From positions 35,397,022 to 35,461,021 of the forward strand of contig NC_030824.1 of NCBI RefSeq assembly GCF_001704415.2: a stretch of DNA of 64,000 nucleotides, read 5' to 3'. Positions 55,468 to 64,000 of the stretch are shown here, one piece after another; within the stretch, counting starts at the first letter, position 1; each line of letters opens with the position of its first letter. The notes beneath the pieces were generated by a model. That model searched no databases and had not been told where the DNA came from. It saw nothing but the letters and a program-made list of their open reading frames with translations. Origin of the DNA: Capra hircus. Lineage: Eukaryota > Chordata > Mammalia > Artiodactyla > Bovidae. The position numbers and the translations under genes are program-made.

Positions 55468-57922
55468 TGGTGATGTCCATGTGTAGAGTCTTCTCTTGTG
55501 TTGTTGGAAGAGGGTGTTTGCTATGACCAGTGCATTTTCTTGGCAAAACTCTGTTAGTCTTTGTCCTGCTTCATTCTGCATTCCAAGGCCAAATTTGCCT
55601 GTTACTCCAGGTGTTTCTTGACTTCCTACTTTTGCATTCCAGTCCCCTATAATGAAAAGGACATCACCAGATCGTCAACACCAAAATCAGACTGATTATA
55701 TTCTTTGCAGCCAAAGATGCAGAAACTCTATACAGTCAACAAAAACAAGACCAGGAGCTGACTGTGGCTCAGATCATGAACTCCTTATTACCAAATTCAG
55801 ACTCAAATTGAAGAAAATAGGGAAAACAGCTAAACCATTCAGGTATGACCTAAATCAAATCCCTTATGATTATACAGTGGAAGTGAGAAATAGATTTAAG
55901 GGCCTACATCTGATAGATAGAGTGCCTGATGAACTATGGAATGAGGTTCATGACATTGTACAGGAGACAGGGATCAAGACCATCCCCATGGAAAAGAAAT
56001 GCAAAAAAGAAAAATGGCTGTCTGGGGAGGCCTTACAAATAGCTGTGACAAGAAGAGAGGCAAAAAACAAAGCAGAAAAGGAAAGATATAAGCATCTGAA
56101 TGCAGAGTTCCAAAGAATAGCAAGAAGAGATAAGAAAGCCTTCTTCAGCGATCAATGCAAAGAAATAGAGGAAAACAATGGAATGGGAAAGACTAGAGAT
56201 CTCTTCAAGAAAATTAGATATACCAAAGGAATATTTCATACAAAGATGGGCTCAATAAAGGACAGAAATGGTATGGACCTAACAGAAGCAGAAGATATTA
56301 AGAAGAGGTGGCAAGAATACACAGAAGAACTGTACAGAAAAGATCTTCACTACCCAGATAATCATGATGATGTGATCACTAATCTAGAGCCAGACATCTT
56401 GGAATATGAACTCAAGTGGGCCTTGGAAAGCATCACTATGAACAAAGCTAGTGGAGGTGATGGAATTCCAGTTGAGCTGTTTCAAATCCTGAAAGATGAT
56501 GCTGTGAAAGTGCTGCATTCAATATGCCAGCAAATTTGGAAAACTCAGCAGTGGCCACAGGACTGGAAAAGGTCAGTTTTCATCCCAATTCCAAAGAAAG
56601 GCAATGCCAAAGAATGCTCAAACTACCGCACACCTGCACTCATCTCACACACTAGTAAAGTCATGCTCAAAATTCTCCAAGCCAGGCTTCAGCAATACAT
56701 GAACCATGAACTCCCTGATGTTCAAGCTGGTTTTCGAAAAGGCAGAGGAACTAGAGATCAAATTGCCAACATCTGCTGGATTATGGAAAAAGCAAGAAAG
56801 TTTCAGAAAAACATCTATGTCTGCTTTATTGACTATGCCAAAGCCTTTGACTGTGTGGATCACAATAAACTGTGGAAAATTCTGAAAGAGATGGCAATAC
56901 CAGACCACCTAACCTGCCTCTTGAGAAATCTGTATGCAGGTCAGGAAGCAACAGTTAGAAGTGGACATGGAACAACAGACTGGTTCCAAATAGGAAAAGG
57001 AGTATATCAAGGCTGTACATTGTCACCCTGCTTCTTTAACTTCTGTGCAGAATACATCATAAGAAACGCTGGACTGGAAGAAACACAAGCTGGAATCAAG
57101 ATTGCTGGGAGAAATATCAATCACCTCAGATATGCAGATGACACCACCCATATGGCAGAAAGTGAAGAGGAACTAAAAAGCCTCTTGAGGAAAGTGAAAG
57201 AGGAAAGTGAAAAAGTTGGCTTAAAGCTCAACATTCAGAAAACGAAGATCATGGCATGCGGTCCCATCACTTCATGGGAAATAGATGGGGAAACAGTAGA
57301 AACAGTGTCAGACTTTATTTTGGGGGGCTCCAAAATCACTGCAGATGGTGACTACAACCATGAAATTAAAAGACGCTTACTCTTTGGAAGAAAAGTTATG
57401 ACCAACCTAGATAGTATATTCAAAAGCAGAGACAGTACTTTGCCAACTAAGGTCCATCTAGTCAAGGCTATGGTTTTTCCTGTGGTCATGTATGGATGTG
57501 AGAGTTGGACTGTGAAGAAGGCTGAGCGCCCAAGAATTGATGCTTTGGAACTGTGGTGTTGGAGAAGACTCTTGAGGGTCCCTTGGACTGCAAGAAGATC
57601 CAACCAGTCCATTCTGAAGGAGATCAGCCCTGGGATTTCTTAGGAAGGAATGATGCTAAGGCTGAAGCTCCAGTACTTTGGCCACCTCATGTGAAGAGTT
57701 GACTCATTGGAAAAGACTCTGATGCTGGGAGGGATTGGGGGCAGGAGGAGAAGGGGACGACAGAGGATGAGATGGCTGGATGGCATCACGGACTCGATGA
57801 ACATGAGTCTGAGTGAACTCCAGGAGATGGTGATGGACATAGAGGCCTGGCGTGCTGCAATTCATGGTGTTGCAAAGAGTTGGACACGACTGAGCGACTG
57901 AACTGAACTGAACTGAACTCTT
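55468..57922 (+). mobile_element. Inner BovB LINE with 5' inversion
   Basis: A 9-bp duplication, tctcccatc (55459-55467 and 57923-57931), brackets the insertion and lies inside the outer BovB 5' region. Positions 55468-55654 are the endonuclease part of BovB on the minus strand (the reverse reads 'GDWNAKVGSQETPGVTGK'). From 55648 the element runs forward from the endonuclease C-terminus to the TGAACT tail. The two arms meet at the 7-nt word ggacatc, which belongs to both. This is twin priming in an RTE-clade element. Confidence 0.95.
55652..57643 (+). CDS. BovB reverse-transcriptase frame, N- and C-truncated (663 codons)
   Basis: This is the longest frame in the window and encodes most of the BovB endonuclease/reverse transcriptase, the enzyme that nicks the target and copies the LINE RNA. 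Residues 5-57 are the endonuclease C-terminus with the catalytic SDH (40-42). A linker follows. RT landmarks are QAGFRKGRGTRDQI (358-371), motif A FIDYAKAFD with Asp394, motif B GKGVYQGC (about 447-454) and motif C YADD (494-497), all intact. The frame stops early: TTG has become TAG after 'ISPGIS'. A second stop (CGA to TGA) follows about 17 codons on, and the same frame then runs to the normal BovB end at 57901 ('GGRRRRGRQRMRWLDGITDSMNMSL'). The first four residues come from the inversion junction. Lacking most of the endonuclease, it should not retrotranspose. The 5' inversion also removes the native promoter region. Confidence 0.93.
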   Translation: MKRTSPDRQHQNQTDYILCSQRCRNSIQSTKTRPGADCGSDHELLITKFRLKLKKIGKTAKPFRYDLNQIPYDYTVEVRNRFKGLHLIDRVPDELWNEVHDIVQETGIKTIPMEKKCKKEKWLSGEALQIAVTRREAKNKAEKERYKHLNAEFQRIARRDKKAFFSDQCKEIEENNGMGKTRDLFKKIRYTKGIFHTKMGSIKDRNGMDLTEAEDIKKRWQEYTEELYRKDLHYPDNHDDVITNLEPDILEYELKWALESITMNKASGGDGIPVELFQILKDDAVKVLHSICQQIWKTQQWPQDWKRSVFIPIPKKGNAKECSNYRTPALISHTSKVMLKILQARLQQYMNHELPDVQAGFRKGRGTRDQIANICWIMEKARKFQKNIYVCFIDYAKAFDCVDHNKLWKILKEMAIPDHLTCLLRNLYAGQEATVRSGHGTTDWFQIGKGVYQGCTLSPCFFNFCAEYIIRNAGLEETQAGIKIAGRNINHLRYADDTTHMAESEEELKSLLRKVKEESEKVGLKLNIQKTKIMACGPITSWEIDGETVETVSDFILGGSKITADGDYNHEIKRRLLFGRKVMTNLDSIFKSRDSTLPTKVHLVKAMVFPVVMYGCESWTVKKAERPRIDALELWCWRRLLRVPWTARRSNQSILKEISPGIS

Positions 57923-58502
57923 TCTCCCATCCAGAAGCTTCCATAAGCCTTTTATCCTTATCCCTCAGAGGGCAGTCAGAAGGAAACCACAATCACAGAA
58001 AACTAATCAAACTGATCACATGGACCACAGCCTTGTCTGACTCAGTGAAACTAGGAGCCATGCTGAGTAGGGCCACCCAAGAAATGGGAATACCAGACCA
58101 CCTTACGTGCCCTCCTGAGAAATCTGTACAGAGGTCAAGAAGCAACAGTTAGAACTAGACATGGAACAATAGACTGGTTCCAAATCAGGAAAGGAGTACG
58201 TCAAGGTTGTATGTTGTCACCCTGCTTATTTAATTTATATAAGGAGTACATCATGAGAAATGCTGGGCTGAATGAAGCACAAGCTGGAATCAAGACTGTT
58301 GGGAGAAGTATCGATAACCTCAGATATGCAGATAACACCACTCTATGGCAGAAAGCAAAGAAGAACTAAAGAGTCTCTTGAAAGTGAAAGAGGAGAGCGA
58401 AAAAGTTGGCTTAAAACTCAACATTCAAAAACTAAGATCATGGCATCCAGTCCCATCACTTCATGGAAAATGGATGGGGAAACAGTGAGAAACTTTATTT
58501 TG

Positions 58503-58525
58503 CGGGGGGCAGGGGGCGGGGGGGC
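58503..58525. repeat. G-rich patch inside outer BovB
   Basis: A run of G interrupted by C and A replaces the usual short 'tttggggggctcc' of BovB. It is an expansion private to this copy. Confidence 0.8.
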
Positions 58526-59118
58526 TCCAAATTCACTGCAGATGGTGACTGCAGTCATGTAAGAAAGATGCTTGCTCCTTGGAAGAAAAGTTATGACCAA
58601 CCTAGACAGCATATTAAAAAGCAGAGGCATTTGCCAGTAAAGGTCCATATAGTCAAAGATACAGTAGTAGTCATGTACTAGTCATATGAGTAGTAGTCAT
58701 ATGAGAGCTGGATTATAAAGAAAGCTGAGCACGGAAGGATTGATGCTTTTGAACTGTGGTGTTGGAGAAGACTCTTGAGAGTCCCTTGGACTGCAGGGAG
58801 ATCCAATCAGTCCATCCTAAAGGAAATCAGTTCTGAATATTCAATGGAAGGATTGATGCTGAAGCTGATACTCCAATACTTTGGCCACCTGATGCAAAGA
58901 ACTGACATGTTGGAAAAGACCCTGATGCTTGGAAAGATTGAAGGTGGGAGGAGAAGGGGATGACAGAGGATGAGTTGTTTGTATGGCATCACTGACTCAA
59001 TGGACATGAGTTTGAGCAAACTCTGGGAGTTGGTGATGGACAGGGAAGTCTAGTGTGCTGCAGTCCATGGGGCAAAGAGTTGGACACGACTGAGTGACTG
59101 AACTGAACTGAACTTCTA

Positions 59119-59474
59119 GCAAAAACATTGCCACTGCAAAAAAACAAATGGTTCTTTTTTTTCTCATAAAACCACAGACAAAAAAATAATAAGAAAGTAT
59201 CCATATTCCCATTTTTTGTTTTAGCTACCTGAAAACTAGAGCCTAAATCAAGACCCAAGTTTTTTGCTCTCTTTAGGTACTTGGGAACTTTTATTCTTGT
59301 GGGTCACTTTTATTTTATTATGTTATACACCATGTTAAAAATCCTTTCACCAATTTTTGATAGACATGATAAACTTCTATAAAATATATAACCCACTACT
59401 GACAACAAGAATATTAAATAACTAACATAAATACTTGTGAATATTTGCAAGTCATCAAAGAACTGATCTCTTGA
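59119..59474. other. Unassigned AT-rich sequence
   Basis: No repeat or exon recognised. Confidence 0.4.
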
Positions 59475-59590
59475 AGTCACCTAGAGGACAGGAACTGCCT
59501 TCCTGGCTGTTGTGTTTGTACATACCATAAGGCCAGCAAACCACAGTCCTTGATTAGAGTTCAATAAATGTTAGTCCCCAAATGAACGAA
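59475..59590 (+). repeat. L2 3' end
   Basis: 'tagaggacaggaactgcctt' and 'gagttcaataaatgttagtc' are the L2 terminal region. Confidence 0.6.
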
Positions 59591-60111
59591 GTTCATATAA
59601 GAAAATTATGAAGTAATCTGGTAAATCTATCTTCTAGTTTTATCCAAAATAAGCCATCATCCATGCTACATTCATGCTTTCTGATTTAGCTAATACATCT
59701 AGATGGAACCTGAATTTTTAAAATGAGAAGGTAATTGATCCTAACAAGAGGAAAACAAAAACGCTTTTCAGAACTTTCAAATTAACATCTTTATTGTGAT
59801 TGGGTTTGGAATCAGAGCCCTAGAAAGACCTGTTGTAGTGAGGGGAGGATGTTATGAAACCAAGACCACATCCTCCTTTCTGGTGAACTTTAAAATCAGA
59901 TAGACATCTTAGAGCAACAGCATTTCCCTGATTTGTATTCAGTGAACTAAGTGCCCTTGATAAAAATTGTAGATGATCACAAGTATCAGAATATAAAATG
60001 TTCCTATACCTAGGGTCTCTTGAAATTCTGTAACTTTGGTACACATGGATTCTAACTCCACTGTTAGGACTCATACATGGCCAAATGCCCTTGTTTGTAC
60101 TGGCAATTGTC
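59591..60111. other. Unassigned sequence
   Basis: No repeat or exon recognised. Confidence 0.4.
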
Positions 60112-60125
60112 TGTAATTGCCTGCT

Positions 60126-60397
60126 GCTGCTCTGCTAAGTCACTTCAGTCATGTCTGACTCTGTGTGACCCCATAGACTGCAGCCCATTAGGCTCCCCCA
60201 TCCCTGGGATTCTCCAGGCAAGAACGCTGGAGTGGGTTGCCATTTCCTTCTCCAATGCATGAAAGTGAAAAGTGAAAGTGAAGTCACTCAGTCGTATCTG
60301 ACTCTTCACGACCCCATGGACTGCAGCCTACCAGGCTCTTCCGCCCATGGGATTTGCCAGGCAAGAGTACTGGAGTGGGGTGCCATCGCCTTCTCCA
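60126..60397 (-). mobile_element. Bov-A2 SINE (two-unit), antisense
   Basis: Two Bov-A units and the 'gaaagtgaaaagtgaaagtg' linker, with a CTG-type tail at the left. A 14-bp duplication, tgtaattgcctgct, flanks it (60112-60125 and 60398-60411). Confidence 0.96.
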
Positions 60398-60411
60398 TGT
60401 AATTGCCTGCT

Positions 60412-61094
60412 TTGACTCATTTCTTATAATTACCTGCTTAATTCTAGTGTAACTTAAGTTTGTGAAGTTATTAATACATATACTTGCTCATCAATCAGCT
60501 ATAGATTCCCACTCTCCTCTACTTCTCCCACCCCATTTTTAGTTCTGACCTAAGAACCAGGACCTTTCTTTCAAATATATGCACAGAATAAAGCCATTTC
60601 CATCAGACCTGAACAATCTTAAGACAGAATTTAATCTTGGTACTTATGTACAGTTCACTCCTATGGATAAATAGGCCTGAATTATGGAAAGCAAGAACCT
60701 ATTCTCCCATTTTTCAGACATTTTCAGGGAGAGATGAATTTTCAGATTTCAAAATTATATGACAGAAAAGTCAGGATGACGACTCTCTCTCTCTCTGAAT
60801 GTTAATTATTCATTGAAAAGCTTTTTAAAGACATAGTTCAACATTTCTTTATTGACTCACTGTAAATCAGATTACAAGTAGTAATTGGAGTCCTTGATTC
60901 CTTATAAAGGCACTTAACATTTGTTATAATCCTAAATCAACTTTAAGGTGATAGAAGCAATTTTCTGAAAATGTAAAAAATCTGTTCCTTGTGCATTAGC
61001 TACCATTGCTTCTAACCATTAACAGGATTTACCCAATCATTATTTCTATAATCATGTATTGATTGATGTTGATCTATCCTTGTTCTTTCTCTTT
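60412..61094. other. Unassigned sequence
   Basis: No repeat or exon recognised; a short CT run lies near 60782-60796. Confidence 0.4.
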
Positions 61095-61615
61095 TCATTG
61101 TGATAATGAGATCTACTCTCCACACATATGTAGGTGTACAATACAGTAATATCTATAGGCACAGTGTTCTGCAGCAATCTATAAAATGTATACATCGTGC
61201 AAGCTGGAGCTTTATCCCCTTTATTAGCAACTCTCCAATTTTCCCTTTCTCTCCCCCTTACTCTCAGAGAAGGCAATGGCACCCCACTCCAGTATTCTTG
61301 CCTGGAAAATCCCATGGATGGAAGAGCCTGGTGGGCTGCAGTCCATGGGGTCGCTAAGAGTCGGACACAACTGAGCGACTTCACTTTCACTTTTCACTTT
61401 CATGCATTGGAGAAGGAAATGGCAACCCACTCCAGTATTCTTGCCTGGAGAATCCCAGGGACAGGGGAGCCTGGTGGGCTGCTGTCTATGGGGTCGCACA
61501 GAGTTGGACATGACTGAAGCGACGCAGCAGCAGCAGCAGCCCCCTTACTCTAGCCCCTGGCAACCATTGTTTTACTCTTCACTTCTTTGAGTTTGACTGT
61601 TTGGTACTTTCTCAC
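61095..61615 (-). mobile_element. Old L1 3' region, antisense, split by Bov-A2
   Basis: 'gataatgagatctactctcc' and 'tgtacaatacagtaatatct' precede the SINE. 'agcccctggcaaccattgtt' and 'ttgagtttgactgtttggta' follow it. The order matches an old L1 3' UTR reversed. Confidence 0.72.
61265..61540 (+). mobile_element. Bov-A2 SINE (two-unit) with AGC tail
   Basis: Two Bov-A units with linker and (AGC)n tail. A 12-bp duplication, cccccttactct, flanks it (61253-61264 and 61540-61551; the first C overlaps the tail). Confidence 0.95.
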
Positions 61616-62334
61616 CTCAATGTCTGCACAGGTTAGGGAAGGATAACACATAGGATCATTTTTTAAAACAGAGAATTTGGTCTGGAATTTGACATGTGTC
61701 CTATACTGGCCTCGTTTTCCCACAGGTTGAGCTAGTGCACTTGAGAGAAACTGTATGGAAGACAGCCAAATTTGATGACAGAGGAGTCCTCACGTATAGC
61801 AAGTCTAAAATCTCATTAAGTGGTGTTTGGGATGCTGTTAATGCTATTACTGTAATACAAACATCAAAGAAAATCAGATCACACACTCAGGGAAATCGTT
61901 CCCTGCTGGAAATCCTGTTAGCTAACTTCAATTATGCTGTGCTTTTCCTCCTTCAGAAGGCTGTGTCAGCTCCATTATCTCCTCTCTAAATCACCTGCTT
62001 AATCAAAGTGCACACATTTGAAACTCATCAAATTAAGGAAAGTAAAATTTGAATCGTATGCTTGTTTGAGCTCAGATTGTAGCAATACAAAATTATTCTG
62101 ATTGCTAGAAGTGAATCTATGGACAGTGGCTAAGAAGATAAATAAGATTAAATCAGAATTAGAAAGTGAGCCTTTCTGGTAGGAAGCTTATAGGCTCTAA
62201 AGTAGAGATTTCTTTCAGGATTAACATCTATTTTTTTAAAGTGCAATTCAAGGTTTGTTAAATTCCCTCCATTGTACTCCTAAAAGGAAAACATAATAAT
62301 ATAATCCCTGTATCATTTTTTTTGGTTTTCATTT
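61616..62334. other. Unassigned sequence
   Basis: A plus frame at 61696-61989 (97 codons) follows a pyrimidine-rich stretch ending in CAG at about 61725, which mimics a splice acceptor. No protein family was recognised and no matching donor was found, so it is not called a gene. Confidence 0.45.
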
Positions 62335-62905
62335 TTATTACAAAAAATGTTAAACATACTGAAAAGTAGAGGTACTATCAAATAAATACGTGCCATCACC
62401 TTGAAACATAATTTTTTGCCATTTATATATTTGTTTCGTAAAGTATTGATATTCTGAAACAAGTTAGATGGCGCTAGTGGTAAAGAATTCACCTGCCATT
62501 GTAGGAGATGTAAGAGACATGGGTTCCATCCCTGGGTTGGGCAGATCCCCTGGAGGAGGACATGGCAACCCACTCCAGTATTCTTGCCTAGAGAATCCCA
62601 TGGACAGAGGAGCCTGGCAGGCTACGATCCATGGTGTCACAGAGTCGAACACAACTGAGTGACTGAGCACACACACAGGTATCAAGACACTTTACCCTCA
62701 AGTGCTTTAACATCTATCCCTGAAAAAACAGGATATTTTCCTCATATTCGCAATGTCATGATCACACCTTATAAAAGTAATAATTATTCCTTAATAATAT
62801 TTAATTTTCAATTTCCCTCAGTTGTCCCAAAGAAGCCCTTCAGGGCTGATCTGTTCAAATCAGGAGATGTACTTACTCTTAAATATCACCAGTCCAACTT
62901 GTAAT
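62335..62905 (-). mobile_element. Old L1 3' region, antisense, split by Bov-tA
   Basis: 'tgttaaacatactgaaaagt' lies before the SINE. 'ttccttaataatatttaatt', 'cagttgtcccaaagaagccc' and 'ctgatctgttcaaatcagga' lie after it, as in an old L1 3' UTR reversed. Confidence 0.7.
62465..62679 (+). mobile_element. Bov-tA SINE
   Basis: The head is slightly 5'-truncated ('gatggcgctagtggtaaag'), the body is full and the tail is CA-rich. Confidence 0.92.
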
Positions 62906-63675
62906 TTAAATGAATCTGTGGAAGTCTTTGAACATTTTCAGGATACATTTGTAACTTTCAATTATATTTAAAATGAGCCAAAGAAAGACATTCACCACAT
63001 TATATGTTAAGCATTCTTAGGTTGGTTTTATCAAAGATTTCTGAGTGTTACTTTCAAAATGTTTTTGCACTTTTTGTTTTACTTTCTACAGAACTGCTAT
63101 AAGACACCAAAGGCAAGCAGAAGTGTTCCACTACTGAGTGAGAAAACTTTCTCAGTATCTCAAAAATAATGACAGAAATTTAGAGACAAATGTTAAGAGT
63201 AAAATGGCTTGAATGTTAAAACATGATAGTCAACCTATATCCTTCTAAGGTATGATAGTCCAGAATGTTGACCATGAACGTAACTTGAATAATTCAAAAA
63301 GTCTCATGTCCAATTAATTTCCTTAGAAGGTATAGGAAGGAGCTATTAGTGACAGCAGACTCCACTGTATTCCACCGTGCTGCCGTTTTCAGGAATGGCT
63401 AACCACTAAGTGGTACCTCAGACCTGTGGGCACATACATATGCATCTTACCAGCCACATATGGGCAGGGAGAAACTCGAAGTGTCACCATCCAGCAGGCT
63501 CTTCCTAGTGGGCTCAGAGCATGAAAACGTGGATCGCTTATCTGCCTCCCAATTCACTGCATCACGCCCAAGGATATCCTTCCGTGAAATGGTAGAGCAA
63601 TAATTTCTAAGTATGAGTTCCAAATAATATATCAGGAAGCCCAGAAAAAAAAAAGAGAAAATAAGGACAATATTG
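62906..63675. other. Unassigned sequence
   Basis: No repeat or exon recognised. Confidence 0.4.
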
Positions 63676-64000
63676 TGAGGTTTTTTTACATTAATTTATT
63701 TTAATGGGAGGATAATTACTTTGCAATATTGTGGTGGCTTTTGCCATACATCGACATGAACCAGCCATGGATGCGCATGTGTCCCCCCATCCTGAACCCC
63801 CCAACCTCCTCCCTCCCCACCCCACCCCTCTGGGTTGTCCCAGAGCACTTTGAGTGCTCTGCTTCATGCATCAAGCTTGCACAAGTCATCTATTTTACAT
63901 ATGATAATATATATGTTTCAATGCTGTTCTCTCAAATCATCCTACCCTCGCCTTCTCCCACTGAGTCCAAAGGCCTTTTCTTTACATCTGTGTCACTTTT
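63676..64000 (-). mobile_element. Ruminant L1 3' UTR, antisense, runs off the window
   Basis: 'gtggcttttgccatacatcg', 'ccccatcctgaaccccccaa' and 'tctcaaatcatcctaccctc' are the reversed ruminant L1 3' UTR. The latter text overlaps, in reverse, the 3' UTR at about 29840-29890. How far the element continues cannot be seen. Confidence 0.88.

Larger units (their letters stand above)
55325..59118 (+). mobile_element. Outer BovB LINE, internally deleted, split by a younger BovB
   Basis: Two blocks form one older BovB: 55325-55467 (5' region, 'cagaaaattggattaaat', 'catcagaacaagacccagtt') and 57932-59118. The second block continues the 5' region ('cagaagcttccataagcc') to 'gtagggccacccaag' at about 58080. 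It then jumps directly into the RT domain ('aatgggaataccagaccacc'), omitting the endonuclease and the first part of RT. The motif C region reads YADN ('agatatgcagataacacc'). The tail is TGAAC-type. It is dead through the deletion, many indels and the insertion. Confidence 0.9.

Noticed and set aside
61696..61989. Possible exon with a polypyrimidine tract and CAG acceptor
   Set aside because: No recognised protein family, no plausible donor in a matching frame and no neighbouring exon. Transcript data or conservation would be needed.

Overview
This is a ruminant (bovid-type) genomic window, nuclear and non-coding as far as the sequence shows. The diagnosis rests on repeat content: BovB (RTE-clade) LINEs, BovB-derived Bov-A/Bov-A2 SINEs, tRNA-headed Bov-tA SINEs, CHR-type tRNA-Glu SINEs, the ruminant form of L1, and a mariner-type hairpin element, on a background of ancestral MIR, L2, MER5A, MLT1 and old L1 copies. 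No spliced host gene, rRNA, tRNA, prokaryotic operon or CRISPR array was found. Almost all open frames lie inside or antisense to retroelements. Family names come from recognition of consensus features by eye, so subfamily labels are provisional.

Layout. 1-10 kb: a 5'-truncated BovB (1164-2903), an L2 broken by Bov-A, an old L1 end, a 188-bp BovB-derived mini-element (5632-5819) and an antisense BovB end (9553-10176). 10-28 kb: an MLT1 LTR, a ruminant L1 end, BovB (14149-14880), many Bov-tA/Bov-A2 copies, MIRs, an L2 and a mariner-type hairpin (26030-26110). 28-30 kb: a 5'-inverted (twin-primed) L1 with 15-bp target-site duplications. 30-50 kb: SINEs and MIRs in otherwise unremarkable sequence, a Bov-A2/BovB chimera (37913), a nested L1-in-L1 (41-42 kb), a local tandem duplication split by Bov-A2 (43.2-43.7 kb) and an antisense BovB (47643-48653). 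50.6-52.1 kb: a processed RPL19 pseudogene on the minus strand; its flanking duplications suggest that about 0.8 kb beyond the usual RPL19 poly(A) site was copied too. 52.5-55.1 kb: an ancient L2-like repeat split by an old L1, which itself took two successive Bov-tA insertions at one site, plus a 79-bp L1 3'-end insertion and a Bov-A. 55.3-59.1 kb: a BovB inside an older, internally deleted BovB; the inner copy carries the window's longest reading frame (663 aa, with reverse-transcriptase motifs). 59-64 kb: L2, Bov-A2, old L1 and the 3' end of a ruminant L1 running off the edge.

How the parts relate. BovB and L1 are the autonomous machines. Bov-A, Bov-A2 and Bov-tA share the BovB 3' end and so are presumed to have moved with BovB enzymes, while the RPL19 retrocopy is presumed to have used L1 enzymes. 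The window is therefore mainly a record of retrotransposition. I found no convincing new biological system; the most informative items are insertion-mechanism details: twin-priming junctions, a read-through retrocopy, long or reused target duplications and a chimeric insertion.
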